From positions 1,178,001 to 1,242,000 of the forward strand of contig NZ_RJTX01000001.1 of NCBI RefSeq assembly GCF_003729955.1: a DNA stretch of 64,000 nucleotides, read 5' to 3'. A model generated the notes under the pieces. The model was not told the DNA's origin, made no database searches, and saw nothing but the letters and a program-made list of their open reading frames with translations. This document shows, in pieces, positions 59,987 to 64,000 of the stretch. The DNA comes from Chryseobacterium daecheongense (lineage in GTDB: Bacteria; Bacteroidota; Bacteroidia; Flavobacteriales; Weeksellaceae). How positions within the stretch are numbered: the first letter of the stretch is position 1; each line of letters opens with the position of its first letter. Both the position numbers and the translations under genes were made by a program.

Positions 59987-61002
59987 TATTTTACGCTGTC
60001 GATTCGCATAAATTCTTCTGCTTTTTCCACCATTTCAGTGCTTCCGCAGAAGAAGGGAATTCTTTGGTGAAGCTCAGTAGGCTCAACTTCTAAAATTCTT
60101 CTGAATCCGTCTGTTGCTTTTCCGCCTGCCTGTTCTGCCAAGAAAGCCATTGGGTTACATTCATATAATAATCTCAATTTACCGTTGGGCGCCTGTGAAT
60201 AAGAAGGATAGATATAAATACCTCCTTTCAGCATATTCCTGTGGAAATCAGCCACCAAAGATCCGATATATCTTGAAGTGTAAGGACGATCGCCTTCTTC
60301 CATCTGGCAATATTTAAGGTAATTTTTAACTCCCTGAGGGAATTTGATATAATTTCCTTCGTTGATGGAATAGATCTTACCGTTTTTAGGAAATTTAAGA
60401 TTCGGATGAGAAAGATAATAAGTTCCAAGAGACGGATCCAGTGTAAATCCGTTCACCCCATTTCCAGTAGTGTAAACGATCATTGTAGATGAGCCGTAGA
60501 TCACATATCCCGCAGCTACCTGATTGATTCCTTTTTGTAAGAAATCTTCTAACTGAACAGGTGTTCCCGGCTCTGAAACCCTTCTGTAAATTGAAAAAAT
60601 AGTTCCTACGGAAACATTCACATCAATATTGGAAGAGCCATCCAATGGATCGATAAGTACGACGTATTTGCTCAAATGTCCGTTATCCCCACATTTGATG
60701 TCAATGAAATCATCGTTCTCTTCAGAAGCAATTCCACAAACCACTTCTCTTTGAGATAAAGCCGTAATAAAAATATCATTGGCAAGAACATCCAGTTTCT
60801 GCTGTTCTTCTCCCTGAACATTTTGATTACCTGCTACACCTGTAATATCTGCAATTCCTGCCTTATTTACTTCTCTGTTTACTACTTTTGAAGCCAACCT
60901 TATAGCACTTAGAAGACGGGACAGCTCCCCTGTTGAATACTGAAAATCATCTTGCTTGTCAATAATAAATTCTCCTAAAGTCTGTAATGATTGATCTGAC
61001 AT
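59986..61002 (-). CDS. fbp: Fructose-1,6-bisphosphatase, class I
   Basis: This 338-residue enzyme starts at ATG 61002 ([12 protein letters not shown]); the frame upstream to 61026 adds an unlikely prefix. It carries the metal-binding signature [28 protein letters not shown] and the substrate segment [24 protein letters not shown] of FBPase class I. It works in gluconeogenesis. It overlaps menC by one base. Confidence 0.95.
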   Translation of the reverse strand: MSDQSLQTLGEFIIDKQDDFQYSTGELSRLLSAIRLASKVVNREVNKAGIADITGVAGNQNVQGEEQQKLDVLANDIFITALSQREVVCGIASEENDDFIDIKCGDNGHLSKYVVLIDPLDGSSNIDVNVSVGTIFSIYRRVSEPGTPVQLEDFLQKGINQVAAGYVIYGSSTMIVYTTGNGVNGFTLDPSLGTYYLSHPNLKFPKNGKIYSINEGNYIKFPQGVKNYLKYCQMEEGDRPYTSRYIGSLVADFHRNMLKGGIYIYPSYSQAPNGKLRLLYECNPMAFLAEQAGGKATDGFRRILEVEPTELHQRIPFFCGSTEMVEKAEEFMRIDSVK

Positions 61003-61326
61003 ATTATTCTTTTTATGTTTTCCCAAATTTCGTAAAATTTATATGATTTAAAAAGAAATTCTCACAAATTACCTTACTAACTGTTTTTCAACAAGATACA
61101 AAACCCATTTCTTAAGTCATTTTCAATTTTGTGTCTTTGTTATATGACCAAATTTCTACACTAAGGTGATGAAATTCCGATAAATTCCGGTTTTTCCGAA
61201 CCTAATTCAATGGGTTATTTCCATTGTAACATTGCTATTTTCATATCTCAATGTAAATTTATAATTTTGACTCCCATAAAATTCCCCTATGTTTTATTAT
61301 CTAACAATTTTATTTTTAACAATTTA
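61003..61326 (+). promoter_or_regulatory. 324-nt intergenic region with a -7 box at 61262-61269
   Basis: The region separates the divergent fbp and aspartate kinase genes. TAATTTTG (61262-61269) fits the TAnnTTTG box and would give the kinase a leader of about 50 nt. No other feature was seen. Confidence 0.4.
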
Positions 61327-62565
61327 ATGAAAATTTTCAAGTTTGGTGGTGCATCCGTGAAAGATGCCGAAGGTGTAAAAAATGTATCAATGGTTTTAGA
61401 AAGCCAGGGTTTTTCTAAATGTTTGCTGGTTATTTCAGCCATGGGAAAAACAACTAATGAATTGGAAAAAGTGGTAGAGCTTTATTTCAAGAAGGATAAC
61501 TATCAAACTGAAATTGAAAATATAAAACAGAAACACATTGAAATTGCAGAAGGCTTATTCCCTGAAGATCATCCTGTCTTTGCGGAGATCAATGTATTTT
61601 TCGATGATATCGACTCTTTTTTAAGAAGAAACAAATCTCCTAATTATAACTTCGTATATGATCAGGTGGTAAGCTGTGGAGAAATGATCTCCACTAAGAT
61701 TGTAAGCGAATACCTGAATGAAATACAGTTTACCAATCAATGGCTGGATGCAAGAGACTATGTGAAAACAGATAACTCTTACAGAGAAGGAGTGGTAGAC
61801 TGGTCAAAAACAGAAGAATTCATTTCCACGCTGAATCCTGAAATCTGTTATGTAACACAAGGTTTTATCGGTTCAGATGATAACAACTTCACAGTAACTT
61901 TAGGAAGAGAAGGATCCGATTACTCTGCGGCTATCTTTGCTTATTGCTTAAATGCTGATGCCATGACGATCTGGAAGGATGTTCCGGGCGTAATGACTGG
62001 TGACCCGAGAAAATTCAATGATGTTACGCTTCTTTCCAATATTTCCTATGAAGAAGCGATTGAGATGGCGTATTACGGAGCGAGTGTTATTCACCCGAAA
62101 ACATTACAGCCATTACAGCAAAAAAATATTCCTTTTTATGTAAAATCTTTTGTAGATCCTACTAAAGAAGGAACAAAAGTGGGTGCTTCAGATAAAAATC
62201 AAAGCGAAGAATCCTATATTTTAAAAGAAAATCAAACTTTATTGAAAATCTCTACCAGAGACTTCTCTTTCATTGCGGAAGATCATATGAGTTTAATTTT
62301 CGGGTATTTATCAAAGTATAAAATCAAAGTTTCTTTGATGCAGAATTCTGCAATTTCCCTAGCTTTATGTTTGGAAGATAAATTCAATACTATAGATGAA
62401 CTTAATGAAGAGCTTCAGAAAATATTCAAAACTGAAGTGGTGAAAAACGTATCTTTATTTACAGTAAGGAACGCGAAAATGGATAAAATTGATAAGTTTT
62501 ACCAACAAAAAAGTGTATTATTGGAGCAGATTTCAAAAAATACCCTTCAAATGGTAACACAATAA
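61327..62565 (+). CDS. lysC: Aspartate kinase
   Basis: This is a 412-residue kinase when started at ATG 61327 (MKIFKFGGASVKDAEG); the frame open to 61210 lacks conservation. The start KFGGASVKD is the nucleotide-binding motif. Further motifs are YVTQGFIGSDDNNFTVTLGREGSDYSAA and WKDVPGVMTGDPR. A C-terminal ACT region (about 310-412) begins near LLKISTRDFSFIAEDHMSLIF and may bind lysine or threonine. It starts the aspartate-derived amino acid pathway. It is monofunctional (no homoserine dehydrogenase). Confidence 0.93.
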   Translation: MKIFKFGGASVKDAEGVKNVSMVLESQGFSKCLLVISAMGKTTNELEKVVELYFKKDNYQTEIENIKQKHIEIAEGLFPEDHPVFAEINVFFDDIDSFLRRNKSPNYNFVYDQVVSCGEMISTKIVSEYLNEIQFTNQWLDARDYVKTDNSYREGVVDWSKTEEFISTLNPEICYVTQGFIGSDDNNFTVTLGREGSDYSAAIFAYCLNADAMTIWKDVPGVMTGDPRKFNDVTLLSNISYEEAIEMAYYGASVIHPKTLQPLQQKNIPFYVKSFVDPTKEGTKVGASDKNQSEESYILKENQTLLKISTRDFSFIAEDHMSLIFGYLSKYKIKVSLMQNSAISLALCLEDKFNTIDELNEELQKIFKTEVVKNVSLFTVRNAKMDKIDKFYQQKSVLLEQISKNTLQMVTQ

Positions 62566-62587
62566 AACTAATAGCGACTAAACACAC

Positions 62588-64000
62588 ATGAGTTTGATTT
62601 CGAAAAATGATCTGATCAAAGCTTCCGGCTTGGGCAAAATCGGTTTCCTAAAGAATCCCATAGCTTCTGCCGTGATGAGCATTGCCAAGATTAATGAAGT
62701 AAATAAGCTGTATGATAAGCTTAAAGACAAGGAAGGCAAAGACTTTTTCGACTCATTTGTGAGAGAAAGAAACCTAAGTTATATCGCTTTTGAGGAAGAC
62801 TTAGCCAAAATCCCAAAAACAGGACCTTTCATTCTAGTTTCCAATCATCCGCTTGGTGCGATTGATGGAATATTAATGTGTAAAATATTATCGGAAGTAC
62901 GTCCGGATTTCAAAGTAATGGGTAATTTCCTTCTGGAAAAGATCAAGCCTATGGAACCCTACGTAATTTCCGTAAACCCTTTTGAGAACAGAAAAGATGC
63001 TTACAGCAGCTCTTCCGGAATGCGCGAAACCCTGAAACATTTACAGAACGGAGGCTGTGTAGGTATTTTTCCGGCGGGTGAAGTTTCCAATAAAAACAAT
63101 CCGTACGGGGAAATTTTAGATAAAGAATGGGAAAAACCGGCTCTTAAGCTGATCAAAATGGCAAAAGTGCCAGTGGTTCCAATGTATTTCCATGCCAAAA
63201 ACAGTCGCTTATTTTACCAGGTGGCTAAGCTTCATCCTAATTTACAGACATTGATGCTTCCCGCAGAGATGATGAATGAAAGGGAAAAGCCAATCCGTAT
63301 CAGAATCGGAAGACCTATCGCCGTAAAAGCGATGGATGATATGGAAACCGTTGAGGAATTGGGTGAATTCTTAAAACGTAAGGTGTATATGATGAAATCT
63401 TACTATGAAAAAAGAAAATCCCTTGCCCAAAGTATTAATCTTCAAAACCTGTCCATTAAATTTCCTTTGCTAAAGGAGGAAAATATTGTTCAGAATATTA
63501 TTGATGAAACCCCGAAAGAAGACATTCTTAAAGATATCAATAAGCTGAAAGGCACTGATAAAATGTTCTTCAGTAACGGAAATTATGAAGTTTACTTTAC
63601 CGCTTATGAAGAGATTCCTTCTATTATGAGGGAAATCGGGAGACAAAGAGAATTGACGTTCCGTGCCGTAGGTGAAGGAAGTAATCTCCCTTTTGACCTT
63701 GATGAATATGATAAGCATTATCATCATCTTTTTCTTTGGGACAATGCAGAAGAAAGATTGGTGGGAGCATACAGAATGGCCTTAGGAAAAGAGGTCATGA
63801 AAAAATATGGTATTAAAGGATTCTACACCAGTTCTCTGTTTGAGTTTGAACAAGACATCCATCCTTTCTTCAAAAAGGTCATTGAAATGGGGCGTGCTTA
63901 TATTTGCCAGGAATATCAGCAAAAACCGTTACCACTTTTCCTTTTATGGAGAGGAATCGTTCATGTATGCCTGAGAAACCCTGATCATAAATTCTTAATG
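62588..64000 (+). CDS. Bifunctional acyltransferase, OlsF-like, partial
   Basis: The frame starts at ATG 62588 and runs off the right edge, giving 471 codons. The N-terminal PlsC-like domain has SNHPLGAIDGILM (about 85-97) and FPAGEVSNKNNPYG. The C-terminal part, from about residue 325, resembles the OlsB/hemolysin N-acyltransferase domain (LVGAYRMALG, GFYTSSLFEF, EMGRAYICQEYQ). This order is that of OlsF, the bifunctional ornithine-lipid synthase known from Flavobacterium and Serratia. It starts 22 nt after the aspartate kinase gene. Confidence 0.82.
   Translation, partial: MSLISKNDLIKASGLGKIGFLKNPIASAVMSIAKINEVNKLYDKLKDKEGKDFFDSFVRERNLSYIAFEEDLAKIPKTGPFILVSNHPLGAIDGILMCKILSEVRPDFKVMGNFLLEKIKPMEPYVISVNPFENRKDAYSSSSGMRETLKHLQNGGCVGIFPAGEVSNKNNPYGEILDKEWEKPALKLIKMAKVPVVPMYFHAKNSRLFYQVAKLHPNLQTLMLPAEMMNEREKPIRIRIGRPIAVKAMDDMETVEELGEFLKRKVYMMKSYYEKRKSLAQSINLQNLSIKFPLLKEENIVQNIIDETPKEDILKDINKLKGTDKMFFSNGNYEVYFTAYEEIPSIMREIGRQRELTFRAVGEGSNLPFDLDEYDKHYHHLFLWDNAEERLVGAYRMALGKEVMKKYGIKGFYTSSLFEFEQDIHPFFKKVIEMGRAYICQEYQQKPLPLFLLWRGIVHVCLRNPDHKFLM

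Noticed and set aside
61210..61326. N-terminal extension of aspartate kinase
   Set aside because: It covers the promoter region, and the family starts at MKIFKFGG.
1..64000. tRNA, rRNA, CRISPR arrays, IS elements, prophage genes
   Set aside because: Looked for in all gaps over 80 nt; no cloverleaf, direct-repeat array, transposase or integrase was found.

Overview
The window looks like a chromosomal segment of a Chryseobacterium-type flavobacterium (Bacteroidota, Weeksellaceae). The evidence is AT-rich DNA, TAnnTTTG-type -7 promoter boxes, a type IX secretion sorting domain, a mevalonate-pathway gene, a complete bat/MoxR operon and a YpdA-type reductase. No rRNA, tRNA, IS element, prophage or CRISPR array was seen. 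Both ends cut genes: purK on the left and an OlsF-like acyltransferase on the right.

Layout. 1-8.2 kb holds housekeeping and small accessory genes: purK, a DUF1543 gene, a TSUP exporter with its DUF1634 partner, a VOC protein, an NTF2-like protein, a frameshifted membrane endonuclease/phosphatase, mvaD, and an acyl-CoA ligase paired with a reductase. 8.3-10.9 kb is a graspetide (microviridin-like, omega-ester peptide) cluster: two ATP-grasp ligases and three precursor peptides. The third precursor has only 43 codons. 11-20 kb has a pdxJ operon, a MscS channel, lipoproteins, ung, and a MutS2-like gene without an Smr domain. 20-30 kb has secreted proteins, a cobalamin riboswitch followed unexpectedly by an acyl-CoA thioesterase, a cytochrome P450, and a PadR regulator with a HAAS/PspC membrane protein. 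30-34 kb has menaquinone-type genes (a hotdog thioesterase and an isochorismate synthase) separated by a membrane-anchored ECF sigma factor and a predicted outer-membrane protein. 34.2-43.5 kb has marC and then the minus-strand moxR-GNAT-hypothetical-DUF58-batX-batA-batB-batC-batD operon. 43.7-64 kb has DinB, rlmB, a YfhO membrane protein, a glycosyltransferase, a YpdA-type reductase, a TonB-dependent receptor, an MFS transporter, glnS, menC, fbp, an aspartate kinase and the OlsF-like gene.

The most interesting locus is the graspetide cluster. Its three leaders share a PFFASFLEKQ-type recognition helix and a Gly-Gly end. The cores are built from an 8-residue module (V/I)-T-x4-D-x repeated two to three times before a microviridin-type T-x-KYPSD core. 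The third precursor carries only one module. A perfect 13-bp hairpin lies between the precursor genes and the ligase genes and could set precursor/enzyme stoichiometry. Other candidates are the sigma factor with a membrane tail, the B12 riboswitch in front of a thioesterase, and several promoters whose -7 box ends only 4 nt before the start codon.

All calls come from reading the sequence and from memory of protein families. No database search was run.
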